Assembly (NCBI GenBank): GCA_002751075.1
Contig: NAOQ01000023.1
Coordinates: 21,212 to 44,449, forward strand
DNA length: 23,238 bases
Reading direction: 5' to 3'
Source: Ichthyophonus hoferi
Taxonomy: Eukaryota > Opisthokonta > Ichthyosporea > Ichthyophonida > Ichthyophonidae
Positions 1 through 10,695 of the stretch are shown here, piece after piece. The stretch's first letter is position 1, and every line of letters starts with the position of its first letter. The notes below the pieces were generated by a model. The model did not search any database. It was not told the DNA's origin and saw only the letters and a program-made list of their open reading frames with translations. The position numbers and the translations under genes are program-made.

Positions 1-2
1 GG

Positions 3-1379
3 ACTAGAAGATACTTCCAACTAGGAGAGACATCATATTGGTCTATTATCTTGTGGACTTATCAAACAGGAATCAAGATCTCTGATGCGGTGGTCACTCA
101 ACTAAAACGAACATCAGATGGTAATTGCTTTCTAACCTCAGATTATATCACGTATATGAATAATATTAGCGAACTTCATCAAATGTTCTTTCCTAACCAC
201 TATTCTGGGGAGATTCGATTTTATATCCCAGTAACTGTTGCTATGGCATGTTCGGAAGTAGGGCAAAACCATAATACAATTGGGTTCAACTTTACAATTC
301 TTGTGAATTATATTGATAGTTCTGAAGATAGACGCCGACGACGCCGGCGACGAGTGTTTGCCTATCTTGAAACATTTCCTTATGATACTCGTTGGATAGA
401 AGAGTACACTGGAAAGCAATATAATCGTCGAAGCGTTGACGAAACGACTATCAGCAAACAAAACATTGGCATTAATGCAGTTCCGGTAGCTCCTATTTCT
501 GCAGAGCCAGTTATAATTTTTATTAGTCGTAGAACGGAGTATATTATTATCGGACTGTCCTTAACTGTATTTGTATGTTGCGGCTGCTCTTTCTGTTGCA
601 TTATCTTTTTCTATATGAAACAGACTGAAAATGATACAATGAAGAAACAGCAACCACATACTATGTTCTTTAAGAGTCAAAATCCACTCCTTTTACTAAA
701 TTCCAAAACCAGCCTATGTGGTAGCAGCGGCCTCAACATGTCAGAGTTACCGTGTGATAGCAACTTTGGCCATGATAGTAATTTTAATTTTGAATTTATT
801 GATTACAGTGCAGATCAGCAAGAAAATCAGCGCAGCAGTATCGTTAACCAGACACTACATGATACTATTAAAGTTAGGAACATGATTGTGGAGAATATGA
901 ATATAAATAAAAGCAATTATATCAACATCATTAATGGATATAGAGACAGAGAGAATGAAATCAATGTGATGGAACATAAGAAAGCCGCCTACATTAATAG
1001 TCCCAGCACCATACTAATGGAAGAGCCAGTTAATGTCATCAATGCAATAGAATGTGGGGGAATAAATGACATACATAAGAACAAAAACAAAGTGAGACCA
1101 CCAAGCAGTCACAAAAATATTAGCAACTTAGTGGTGATGAACGGTTGCCCGGATATGGGGCAAGCTAATTATCATTTTATAGATAATGGCACTGCTACGA
1201 GACTTGATTTAGCTTATAGCAATCCATTATATGATGCTATACCTAATGACTCAACCTGTATGTATAGATCACACGAATTCCTTTCGACCTTGAACAAACC
1301 AGCACTTGATAGTATTTCCAATTCGATAAAGGATCCTGTTGACATAATAATTCGTAAATTTCCTTATACAAAGGACTGA
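3..1379 (+). CDS. 3' part of a type I single-pass membrane receptor-like protein (5' partial)
   Basis: The frame is open from the first bases of the window to TGA at 1377-1379 (458 visible residues), so the start lies upstream and this is probably the last coding exon. Visible residues 1-179 look extracellular: few cysteines, two N-glycosylation sequons (NIS, NFT) and a run of eight arginines at about 110-117 that could be a furin-type processing site. A hydrophobic, cysteine-rich membrane segment spans about 180-204 (core GLSLTVFVCCGCSFCC). The roughly 250-residue tail is polar and low in complexity, with NPLY at about 407-410 (PTB or endocytic type) and two YxN motifs (YINI near 306, YINS near 330) of the kind bound by Grb2-type SH2 domains. 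I do not recognise the family. A ZP-type protein (polybasic site before a membrane anchor) is one idea, but its cysteine pattern is not seen. The coding frame is clear; function is inferred from motifs only. Confidence 0.75.
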   Translation, partial: TRRYFQLGETSYWSIILWTYQTGIKISDAVVTQLKRTSDGNCFLTSDYITYMNNISELHQMFFPNHYSGEIRFYIPVTVAMACSEVGQNHNTIGFNFTILVNYIDSSEDRRRRRRRRVFAYLETFPYDTRWIEEYTGKQYNRRSVDETTISKQNIGINAVPVAPISAEPVIIFISRRTEYIIIGLSLTVFVCCGCSFCCIIFFYMKQTENDTMKKQQPHTMFFKSQNPLLLLNSKTSLCGSSGLNMSELPCDSNFGHDSNFNFEFIDYSADQQENQRSSIVNQTLHDTIKVRNMIVENMNINKSNYINIINGYRDRENEINVMEHKKAAYINSPSTILMEEPVNVINAIECGGINDIHKNKNKVRPPSSHKNISNLVVMNGCPDMGQANYHFIDNGTATRLDLAYSNPLYDAIPNDSTCMYRSHEFLSTLNKPALDSISNSIKDPVDIIIRKFPYTKD

Positions 1380-1720
1380 ATGTATGAGCATGGACATTGG
1401 TACTTCTAATTATTCTCATCTTAAGTGTTCTGTCAAATCGGACAAACGCATTTGAAAAGAATCATGCTTAGTTGCACTTTGTCAGTTCAAATCCAAGTGA
1501 TCCCACCTTTCCTTGTTACCTATGCATCTAATTGGCTGGCCCATTCCGTCAACATTAATGGCACTCTATCCTTCAACACTTCTCATTACGATGTTATCTG
1601 CAATCTGGACTACTATGATAATATTATTAGTTGTAAGACGGTGTAGTATTATGATCGGTTAAGAAGAAATCCCTTTCACACGACAGTGTCGGACAAGGGC
1701 ATATGCACTGCACCTTATGG

Positions 1721-1726
1721 AATAAA
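1721..1726 (+). terminator. candidate poly(A) signal of the membrane-protein gene
   Basis: AATAAA lies 342 bases after the TGA at 1379, a normal 3'UTR length for a compact invertebrate gene. Cleavage would fall near 1740-1760. Only the hexamer supports it. Confidence 0.4.
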
Positions 1727-2669
1727 TTAATATAAATTTTCTTTGACAAAATGCTGCAAAGTAGAGTTCAATCCCAAGTGGACTAAATTTGAATTTTGTG
1801 GAATTATAAAATCCATTACTACCTGATTCAGCAATGTAACTGAGAAAATCCGGCTAACAAACTTAAATAACCCATGTATATGGAACTTCTGTGTGCAAGA
1901 AACTAATGCTATTTAGTTGCTTCCATGAAGTGAGCACTTAAGACAAGCCAAAATACACCAAGTCCAATACTGCTTAATGTTTATCAAAGAATATGAGTTG
2001 GGTCTACATCTAGATCATATCAATATGCGGGTATTCAACAGATAATTTTGCAAATAAGTTGTGCAGAGGGTTTAAGAACAACTTTAATTTAATGTAGCAA
2101 GTCTGATTAGGAGAAAACCTCAAAACCAACAAAGTACGTGACCAGTAAAAAATTACTCTTATTAGTATTAGGAAACAAAGGCGGCTAGAGTAATTCTAAT
2201 GTACATGTTTGAATTTTACTGCCGATAAATATTTTTATATAGGAAGTGATGCAGATCCTGTAGTTATATACTTGGTATATTATATGAAGTTGCTACAGGA
2301 TGTTTATAATGTCTATATTATTTGGCCATATACTAATAATTTGGTAGGTAGACTCTGGTAGCTAGCCTAAAAAAATAATAAAAAACCACTTTATAATGGC
2401 AACAATTCATAATATAAAATTTTCACAGTTCCCAAGATAGCATTGAAAAGGCTGAGTAGTCTCCAAAATACAACACAAAACCAATATTAAATCTCTTTGT
2501 ATACAACACTAAAAAAATTACAGGTAGACTTAACTTTTAACCTAATTGTTTTTTTTTGGAAACATATTCCTTCGCAACTGAGAGATATGGCTTATATTTC
2601 TACTAATGGCGTGTAATCCGACCTCATAAACTGTTCCATTGTGTAGTATCATAAATTTATATAACTTGA

Positions 2670-2675
2670 TTTATT
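2670..2675 (-). terminator. poly(A) signal of the C2-domain gene
   Basis: TTTATT on the plus strand is AATAAA on the minus strand, 143 bases after the TAA stop of the C2-domain gene. Spacing and hexamer are typical. Confidence 0.5.
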
Positions 2676-2817
2676 TACTTTTCTTTTATATTTGTAGAAC
2701 TTTCATTTGATTGTTTTCTTTATCTCTGAAAACGCAAATAATGTGCTATATTGTATATGGTATGAATGTAAATAGCTATATAAAGAAACAACTCTGGGCC
2801 ATAATACACAAATCCGT

Positions 2818-5800
2818 TTACATCAAACAATACAACATGTAACCTATAGAGAAAAAGTTAATAGTAATAAGAATAGTTTAATCCAATAGCAGAGTAATCC
2901 AGTACCCAACTTGTACTTAAAAATGCTCTGTATCAGGTATTATACAAAGTTAAAAAAATTAAACTAAAATATATACACAACTAATCTATCCTTTCAAAAC
3001 TTACCAGTAGATGTAACAAAAGCTCTTTTTGATCGCTATACATATAATATTATAGAAAGAGCGGATAATATTTAAATTAATATTCTTAAAAAAAGAAGAA
3101 TAGAAAGCTAGCCATGTATAGGCACTGCCAAAAAACTCTGTGCTTCTATATTACCATATCATACTCATGTGCACACCTCATTATTTATATGGTCTGCAAT
3201 TTGCCCCTTGATATTGTCAGGTGTGTCCATTTTTTGCTTTTCACGACAATGCCAGGCAAACTGGAGCATACGGAAACGGAGTTTTCCTTGCTGGATCTCA
3301 TCGCTTTTGCCATCAAGAAATAGTTGTATTTCACCTATAAAAAGATATAAGTTCTGTTAGTCTACTATGCTATTGGTGTAAAAAAATTATGTTAATAGTA
3401 AAATTTTAGTGTATATATTCAGGTAGGCGATAAATAAATGTCATCTGAATTGACTAATCCGGTTTAACCAAGGACTTGTGTAATGATGCTACCAGATATG
3501 TTATTCGGCCTTGCCGCTCTTAAGAAAATTAAGCAATCCAAGCTGGGTATCATTGTATTTAAACCATGTAATTCTTGAAAAGAAAAGATAAACATAAAGC
3601 AACGAATGGAATAAAACATGTTATAAGAAAGAAAATGAATCCAAGAAATATTGACTGAGTGAAGAATAACATTCAATTATTACCCAAAAGATTTAACGCA
3701 ACATCATCTTTTGACTCTTGACAGATTTTCATTAAACGATTTGCCTTACGCTCCAACTTTTCATCACTCATAATCTTATTGAAAGCGTCATTATCAATTG
3801 AATCATGGCAGTTTTCTATTTTGCCGAAATACTGTTTTTTGTTTGATGTTTTTACCTTTTGTGATGTTATAAGCTGATCTTCAGAAAAGTTTTTAGCAGT
3901 AACTGTATCAATACTAGTGTCAGGTCTAGCCGAGAATGTATTCAGAGTCGATGTATCAATAGATTGTAGACAGTTACTCGTAGAGTTGGAGGAAGAGTCA
4001 CACAATTCTTTGTTGATCGAAGCATCACCTAACAATGCATTAGGTGGTACCGCTATTATGCTATTCCGTGGAAGAGCGGTATCCTCCAGAGTGTCTCTAG
4101 TAAGCACTGGTAGGCATGCCTCTGTTTTCACCTTATTCATGATGTCTAACTCCAATTCAGTAAGTGATGGCATTATAATGTCTTGGGGCTGGTTATCTCT
4201 CATAGTGAGTAGAAACTCGTTTACATTATCCACAAGTGTAGTCTTTAGAACGGAAGTATCCTCCAGAGTGTCCCTAGTAAGCGCGGGTAGGCCTGTATCT
4301 GTTTTCACCTTGTTCATGGTGTCTAATTCTAATTCATTAGGTGATGGCATTATACCATATTGGGATTGGTTATCTCCCATAGCAGGTAAAGACTCATTTG
4401 TATAAATAACACGAGGAACAATATCGGCAGGTCCTGGAATAGGTTTGCTGAATTGATCATTGATCACGAGATCAGAATCCAATGCATTACTGGGGGGTAT
4501 TGTTACATTACTCTGCGGAATGTTACCTGAAATGACCAAGGTGGATTCATAGGATTGGTCATCATTATGGGAAGTATTGGATTCGGGAATAATAAACAAC
4601 GGTGCATTAACTGTATGTGGGGGAGCCTCGCACGCTTTGCATGACTTGCTTGTTGATTGATTCGATAGTGAAGAAGTGGCTAACAGGCCGTATTTCTTAC
4701 TTGTCAACCTTCTGAATAGGCTAGTGGAGTCTGGCAAGCTCTCTCCACGTTGTACTTTGATGGAATGCCTTTTGGACGAGGACCTCAATTTGAGTTTCTG
4801 AAAGAACTTGGGAGATGTGGAAGTGTTACTAAGTTGTCGTTGATGCAATGCGTTTTCTATTTCTATGCTAGTCTGAGGTCCTGTGACGGATCTCCTTAAT
4901 TGAGTATTTTTTATAACAGTCAATTGTGATCTTGAAAGTGTTGATACTAGATTCAGCGGATTGTCTAATACTGATAGGGACATGGCTTCATCTAATTGGT
5001 CAAAAGAGGAGGTTGTGATTATCTCTGGTAGGTCGATCTCAGATACTGATAAGTTATCGTCTGGCTCGTTGTTTGAAGTATTTGATTTTAAAGTTTTGAC
5101 CGAAATATAGCTATAAACGCGTTCCTGTTTATTCTGAGTGGTAGATGATGTTCTTTTTGAAATAAGTGGAATGGGGCTGACTACTTTAGGCAATGTTGGA
5201 AGAAAATCGAGAGAGAGATCCTGCTGGGATTTTATACTGCCACTGATAGAGCGTACGAATTTTGATCTCTGGAGGAAGTAGAGTCAAAGGAAAATTTAGT
5301 TACAACATTGCAGATGATAGCAATAAATATTGTTGAGATATGTACAAAAAACAGTAAAGAGCATGGCAATGGTAATGAATTACAGGTGCAGAACTTGGAA
5401 AAATTAAATAAAACAGTACCCAAAAGCAGAACAGCGAAGGAAATAGAAGTAGATGTTTAGGAGGGGTAAAGGAAAGTTTAAATATAAACCGGGGAGTATG
5501 CCATGGAGAATAAGCAAAAGAACTTACATTTAACCAAGAGTTGCTACCATCTGCCTCGGACATCCAGCATCTAAATATAGGTAAGACATGTGAGAATGTG
5601 CTATTTTGCTGAAGAAAATAAGCAGACAATACAAAGGTGATGAAAGTAAGCAGTTGCATTTATATATAAATAGATGTTACCTATAATTAATTGTTATGTC
5701 AGGATGGGTTTCAGTATATGCCACCAAGAATTCAGGTTGCCTATTATGCCCGATCAGACATAGATTCATGGGAATTGTGGCCAATGTCTCTTTGCCCAGT

Positions 5801-7151
5801 GCTTTCCTATTTTTAACCTATATACGGAAGATACATTAGTTAGTGACATGTATAGATATGCGTATATCTGTAAGACATACTCCAGATCTATTTGACCTAT
5901 ACATGCATATAGGTGCATAGCTATTATCAAACGGCATACAAATACATAGGCACTTAACCATTGCATAAGTAATATTTGACAAGCTTTTAGTACTAATCCA
6001 ACCCATAGCAAATATATTGCTATTTTTATTTTGAACAATTAAATTAAACCAACTAATATATAATATAGAATGGTAATATTCATTGATATCATAATTTAGC
6101 CATCCATGGTAGAATATATATCTTGCTTTGAATGAAGAGATAAAATGCTATACTTTTTACTTTAAAGGTACATCAGCTACATCAGCTACATATATATATT
6201 ATTAATTAGGCGTAATTAGATTTATAATCTTATAAATATAATTGTAATTATTTGTACACACCGAGCTTATTACTTCATGTACATGTCCTCCTTGAAACAA
6301 CCTTGTGTGAATTTCACTACCATACACGTCTAACAAAAATACAATTTAATTATATTGTAATTTCATGATTATATAATGTACTTCATTGATAAAACAATCA
6401 TTATACATCAATAGTTCGTATGGAAGCTACAATCATTGCGCATGTCAAAATATCAATATCGTCTTGGTCCGTTTGTATTATAGTAGTGCCAGTACTGGTT
6501 TAGTGTATGAACTAACTATGTAAAGGTATGTATATGCTTATATTGTTTAGGCAAATGTATGTATGTATGCTAGATATATGATAATTACATACTTTGAGCA
6601 CCATGGGGCAATCTTTGACAAATTGAAAATGAGTCGTTTCATTGCATTTAAGGACATTTCCTCGAGTCTTGAGTCTGTAGAATTACTTGTAGTTAGTATT
6701 GATATACGTTTATTTCTCAATAGGATATGCATAGATGCATTAACGGTAAATGGTATACAAAATTCCAAAAGCTCGCATGAGTAAGTATGACCCGCATAAA
6801 TTATATTTGATTGCATTAGATTGCCGCGGAAAAACTTATAAAAGCGTGTGATTGCACCACTCCTTTTTTTAGCGACAGCTTAGACAAATCATTTTCTTCT
6901 CGCTAACTTGTTTTTAAATACTGTAAAAAGAAGCTCTAGTACCACTCAATACGGAGACTTTAAAAACTTCAACACAGATGATAGGAGCCTAAATATATGC
7001 AACAGCATGGACTATTGACATAGAACGGTTAGTCTGACTCTTACGCTTTTGTTTTAAACTTGGCGCCCCCATATGACACTGAAACATAGGCAGCCCCGTA
7101 TGAGTTACCGATATCCGCAGAGACCACTTCAAAATTAAGTGACCACTTCAT
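2818..7151 (-). CDS. C2-domain protein with duplicated 59-residue unit, 782 aa, ten exons
   Basis: Exons in transcript order: 7151-7045, 6674-6593, 6329-6274, 5806-5681, 5600-5528, 5268-3684, 3573-3469, 3334-3177, 3035-3005, 2843-2818. All junctions are GT-AG and in phase (2349 nt with stop). An in-frame TAG precedes the ATG by nine bases and AAA occupies -3 to -1, so the start is secure. Residues 1 to about 130 read as a C2 beta-sandwich: YVSVSYGGAKFKTK, then GNVLKCNETTHFQF (the C2 N-x-x-W-N-E-T-F region, W replaced by C), then KALGKETLATIPMNL. The calcium-binding aspartates are not evident. The order also recalls NT-C2 domains of EEIG1/FAM102 and EHBP1, which couple membranes to Rab or cytoskeletal partners; that link is tentative. 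Residues 149-676 are one long exon, rich in Ser, Thr and Asn, with two homologous segments 59 residues apart (about 439-487 and 498-546). Exon 8 has a helical-looking basic segment (GKLRFRMLQFAWHCREKQK). Exon 7 (105 nt) and the two tiny last exons are the least certain. Confidence 0.72.
4079..4401 (-). repeat. 177-bp in-frame tandem duplication inside the C2-domain gene
   Basis: Two copies of about 145 bp start 177 bp apart (for example ATCCTCCAGAGTGT at 4081 and 4258 on the plus strand). Both stay in the coding frame and encode matching segments with cores ELELDTMNKVKT and ELELDIMNKVKT, each followed by LTRDTLEDT. The copies differ at many DNA positions while the protein core is kept, which suggests selection on the unit. 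Confidence 0.85.
6836..6893 (+). promoter_or_regulatory. TATA-like element plus conserved block, copy 1
   Basis: TTATAAAAG at 6836-6844 is followed by TAGCGA and then AGCTTAGACAAATCATT (6877-6893). A close match to the second block occurs at 8005-8022, also downstream of a TATA-like string. It lies on the plus strand inside intron 1 of the minus-strand C2-domain gene. No reading frame follows it, so its role is unknown. Confidence 0.25.
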
Positions 7152-7980
7152 TTTTAACTAGTTCTTCTTCAATTGAAATAATTAACAGCGTAAAAAGTGT
7201 TCCAAAAATGCAATATTTTATAACGAAAAGAAAGCTTAGGATTCAAATTGGGATAGATATTATATTATAGTCATGTGCACTTGCGTAATGTACATATATT
7301 AATTGGATTTTAACAGTAATCTTAATTGCGACCAATAAGTAAGACCAATCATAATGCAGTAATAGTAGAATTGATGGAGAGCAACATCTGATTGTCTAGT
7401 TAGGAGGCATTGGTATAGCAATATAACAATATATAGTCTAGTTCGTGTTTTAACCACCAATGATATGATCGATTCTAGACGGACACGATTTACGGGAGCC
7501 TTATCGCTACCTTTGATTGGATACGAGCGAATAACCATAATTACATTTTCGAAGGTCACGTATCCACTACAATTGCCGCACAAATCAAAAAAGCTTGGCG
7601 CGGAATAGATACGAGTAAACAACCAGGAATGGAAATTGGTTTGGGCATGACGCATATAGTGTTGCTAAATATAATTAGAGCTATCTAGAAATTTTTATTT
7701 CCAGTTAATTTTTTTCTATATTTGTGATTTTTAATCTATTAGTTAAGTTGAGTAAACCCTTTGACTATTAATTAGAGATGCAGCTATAGTTTAGAAAGTT
7801 GAGGCTTAATGAAGTTGTGCTGCAAAACGTGAACTAGGAATTTATGTAGTCTTACAGAAAACTACGCAATTCTTACATGATCAACCTAAAAGTGAGTGAA
7901 ATACATTACTCTCACGCATAGATGTATTAATCTATGCCCTTCCCGCCAAAAAGGTCTTAATTAGCTAATTAGCGATGCAG

Positions 7981-8022
7981 TATATAACCTAGCGATTTGG
8001 GTATAGCTTTAGACGAATCATT
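7981..8022 (+). promoter_or_regulatory. TATA-like element plus conserved block, copy 2
   Basis: TATATAA at 7981-7987, TAGCGA just after it, then AGCTTTAGACGAATCATT at 8005-8022. It matches the block at 6877-6893 almost base for base, with different spacing. No coding frame follows. Confidence 0.25.
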
Positions 8023-8223
8023 CCTCGCATTTTTATTAGCAATTGAAGATACTTAGATTGCTTAAAGATAATCATAGGAACGTAAACTACTTTTCTGAAA
8101 AATGTATGCAGTTGGGTCTATTGTAATATTTGCATAATTTGCAGTTGTATTAAATGAGATTGTGCTAAGGTTACTGCTACGTCACAAGTAACAAGTTCCT
8201 GGTAGACCGTCATAGTAAATTCA

Positions 8224-8231
8224 TGACGTCA
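8224..8231. promoter_or_regulatory. TGACGTCA palindrome (CRE-like)
   Basis: A perfect eight-base CREB/ATF-type palindrome. Near-matches (ACGTCA) lie at about 8179 and 8543. Confidence 0.35.
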
Positions 8232-9416
8232 CCTTAGTGAAATGTTTGTATATCATATATAGTTTGTCCTAGTAAGATTTTGTGGTAGCTTCTGCCTACT
8301 CATAATGTAACTATTTTTGTCTTATCATATCATCATTGTCTCAATTAAGGCATACAAACAGGTCTAAGACGGGTTCTGCGGCATATCTTTTTGGCTGAAA
8401 TTATTTTGTATAGTGTAGGGGAATGCTTAATAAAGCGTTGGGGCCACAGTCTCGTCTGTAGCATTACAGTTAAGGGAGAATAGCGGTCCTAATTACCCAC
8501 ATAAGCCTTGTTTTCTTTAATCACAGTCTCAGCTATAGATTACGTCATGTTAAAAAATATTTTATAAGGGAGGTATACGATGTAGGTAGTATTTGGGTAC
8601 TATAATAGGTAGTAGTATACTGTAATTGATATTAGTACCTACCTTGCATGTATCCCAGAGTTGCGTTCACAGGTACATACATTTCGAACAAGAAATAAGG
8701 ATCTAAGAAATGTTGGGACTAGTGACATAGTATATTAAATTAAACGTGTCAGTAATGCAAACACAAAATTATGTTGCTTTTATTTGTCGAATTTATGATT
8801 TAATGTCCATTACCGAGCCTGCAAAAAGCTTCGCTAATTTTATTGAACTAATCCGCCAATAAGATATGTGCACCTCTGATCAATTATCTAGGCAATATGA
8901 TTGGCTACCAGATATGGTAAAACCATGGCCTACATCTCGGCAATTAAATGATTATTAGCGAATTGAGCGCAAATAAACTATTATCTCAGGAATTTGCAAT
9001 TGATTATCTATCGAAAATGCAAGCACGTACACTGCGTAATGTCGCTGATCTACTAATCTTAAATCACTATTTGAACATCCTAACAGTCAACATAATATAG
9101 TGGTAGAAGACGTAAATAAAAATATTTTTTGTTGTAAAATATTGTTAGTAAAGGAACATTAAGAGAGTTTTATATAGTTGAATGCAATACTGGAGACCTC
9201 TGTGTGGGTATCACATATGTAAGCATCGAATGGGATTTATTGTTAGGTTTATCTTGAGAGTTTATTCATCTTGGGCTGCAGGTAACAAATAAGACAGACT
9301 TGAATAACACTTTCAAATACCGCTTTTAAAAATAACCTTTAGAAACAGTATATTAAATATCTATTCATTTTAGCCTATTTAATATGCATGAATATTTTGT
9401 CATGCATGGGGTTTGT

Positions 9417-9455
9417 CCTATAGGGAAGACCGCTTAGTTACTAGGCTTCCTATAG
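9417..9455. other. imperfect hairpin, 12-base arms
   Basis: CCTATAGGGAAG is mirrored by CTTCCTATAGG after a loop of about 17 bases. The arms differ by one base. The left arm contains its own small palindrome, CCTATAGG. It is not followed by a T-run, so a terminator is not implied. Confidence 0.5.
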
Positions 9456-9822
9456 GCTTTTGATTATGATCAGATTAAGTGCTTCAATCTAACTTTAGTG
9501 CTAACGTGTGTGCCATGTGTACGTAAATAAAGTATAAATAGACCTATTGACGCCGGACGTCAGGCAAGGGTTTTTCATTTTCTCATAAAAACTCTAGGCT
9601 GCTTGTTGAAAGCAATTTGGATTATTACTCCCTCTGATTAAAGAGGTAGAATTATTTGAAAGACTGTAAACAATAGTTGTCATGTTTTCATCACTATACA
9701 AGTCTATCTGAATGTATAAGTATAAGTAGGTATGTATGAAGTGTTAATATGCGATCCCGTAAGAGTGGAATAAAGCATAATATTTAAACAATATTACAAA
9801 TGAATTACATTTGTCAATACAA

Positions 9823-9848
9823 TGACGTCATCAATGCCAATGACGTCA
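9823..9848. promoter_or_regulatory. paired TGACGTCA palindromes (CRE-like)
   Basis: Two perfect TGACGTCA sites at 9823-9830 and 9841-9848, 18 bases start to start, within a short near-repeat (CAATGACGTCA twice). This looks like an enhancer-type site pair, with no gene immediately attached. Confidence 0.4.
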
Positions 9849-10695
9849 CTACTAAGAACTTTTACTTACGGCATTATAGATTAAATGTGATATATAATGA
9901 TAGCTCACATCCTTTTGATGGCATGTGTTGAAACTCCCATGTTCAATAAATGTTGCCTCTAAGTCATTACTTTTCATTTTATACTAATAGCATTTTTTTG
10001 ACATATTTGAGCATCTGAATAATTCAATTACATTTTTTACAATCTTAAAAACCATGTAAGACAAATTACAGAAAGTAATGCCACGAGCTTTCCATTGGCA
10101 ATGACCAAAATACACTATAGCTATCTATACCTATATATATATATAAAATGTTATTGGGGACAAAGGCGAGATTGGTGCAGAATCCCTCAGTAAAACATGT
10201 CAGCCTCTGAAAAATCACCTTTAGGTTCCATATCATGTCCTTATTATTAATAGACCTTTCAGTGACTATGTAGGACCCTAAATGTGCCTTTATATTTGTT
10301 CCGTTTCCCTATATAACTATTAATCGTGGATGGCTCAATTAACATTACTGTATCAGCAGTATATTTATTAGCTAATGCATTAGTGAACTCATTATTGCTT
10401 AGCACCTTTACATCAGGACATTATCTTACTATATAAATAAATCTAATAATGTGTAATATACATTGAAAAATTAGTATACAGATAAGGTTGGATAGTAAGA
10501 AATATAAAAGTAAACATCAGGATATAAGAGGGTTAACTTGTTGTTATCTTACGAGTAATTGGACTGCCTGTTGATGCCTCAGTGATGCTAAGCAGGGCTC
10601 CAAATATTGTATGCATTGTTATCTTCTATACATTTGCTTTTATATAGTATGTCCAATTGAAATAGCTTAAATAGAACATACAATTTATTATTATT

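Larger units (their letters stand above)
1380..2817. other. intergenic space between two convergent genes
   Basis: It should contain the 3'UTRs of the plus-strand membrane-protein gene and the minus-strand C2-domain gene. From about 1385 to 1660 the composition is more coding-like than the rest: the plus strand gives a hydrophobic stretch like a signal peptide near 1387-1445, then a second hydrophobic stretch followed by RR near 1560-1650 in another frame. No continuous gene can be built from them. From 1660 to 2650 I see only AT-rich sequence. Confidence 0.5.
7152..10690. other. gene-poor region upstream of the C2-domain gene
   Basis: The promoter and 5'UTR of the minus-strand C2-domain gene should lie in the first few hundred bases. 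Positions 7440-7660 are richer in CpG and G+C than the surroundings and open on both strands: a minus frame of 118 codons from ATG at 7655, and a plus frame of about 55 codons containing MIDSRRTRFTGAL. Neither joins convincingly to another exon. Further along are a TATA box (TATAAATAG near 9533) with no gene after it, three TGACGTCA palindromes and two hairpins. I see no other genes. Confidence 0.5.

Noticed and set aside
1484-1495. GTTCAAATCC, a tRNA box B match
   Set aside because: No box A at the right distance upstream and no acceptor stem.
3917-4405. 162-codon plus-strand frame
   Set aside because: It is the antisense shadow of the large exon of the C2-domain gene; the repeat keeps both frames open.
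7299-7655. First coding exon of the C2-domain gene
   Set aside because: The ATG at 7151 with an in-frame upstream stop gives a complete, C2-like N-terminus, so this frame is not needed.
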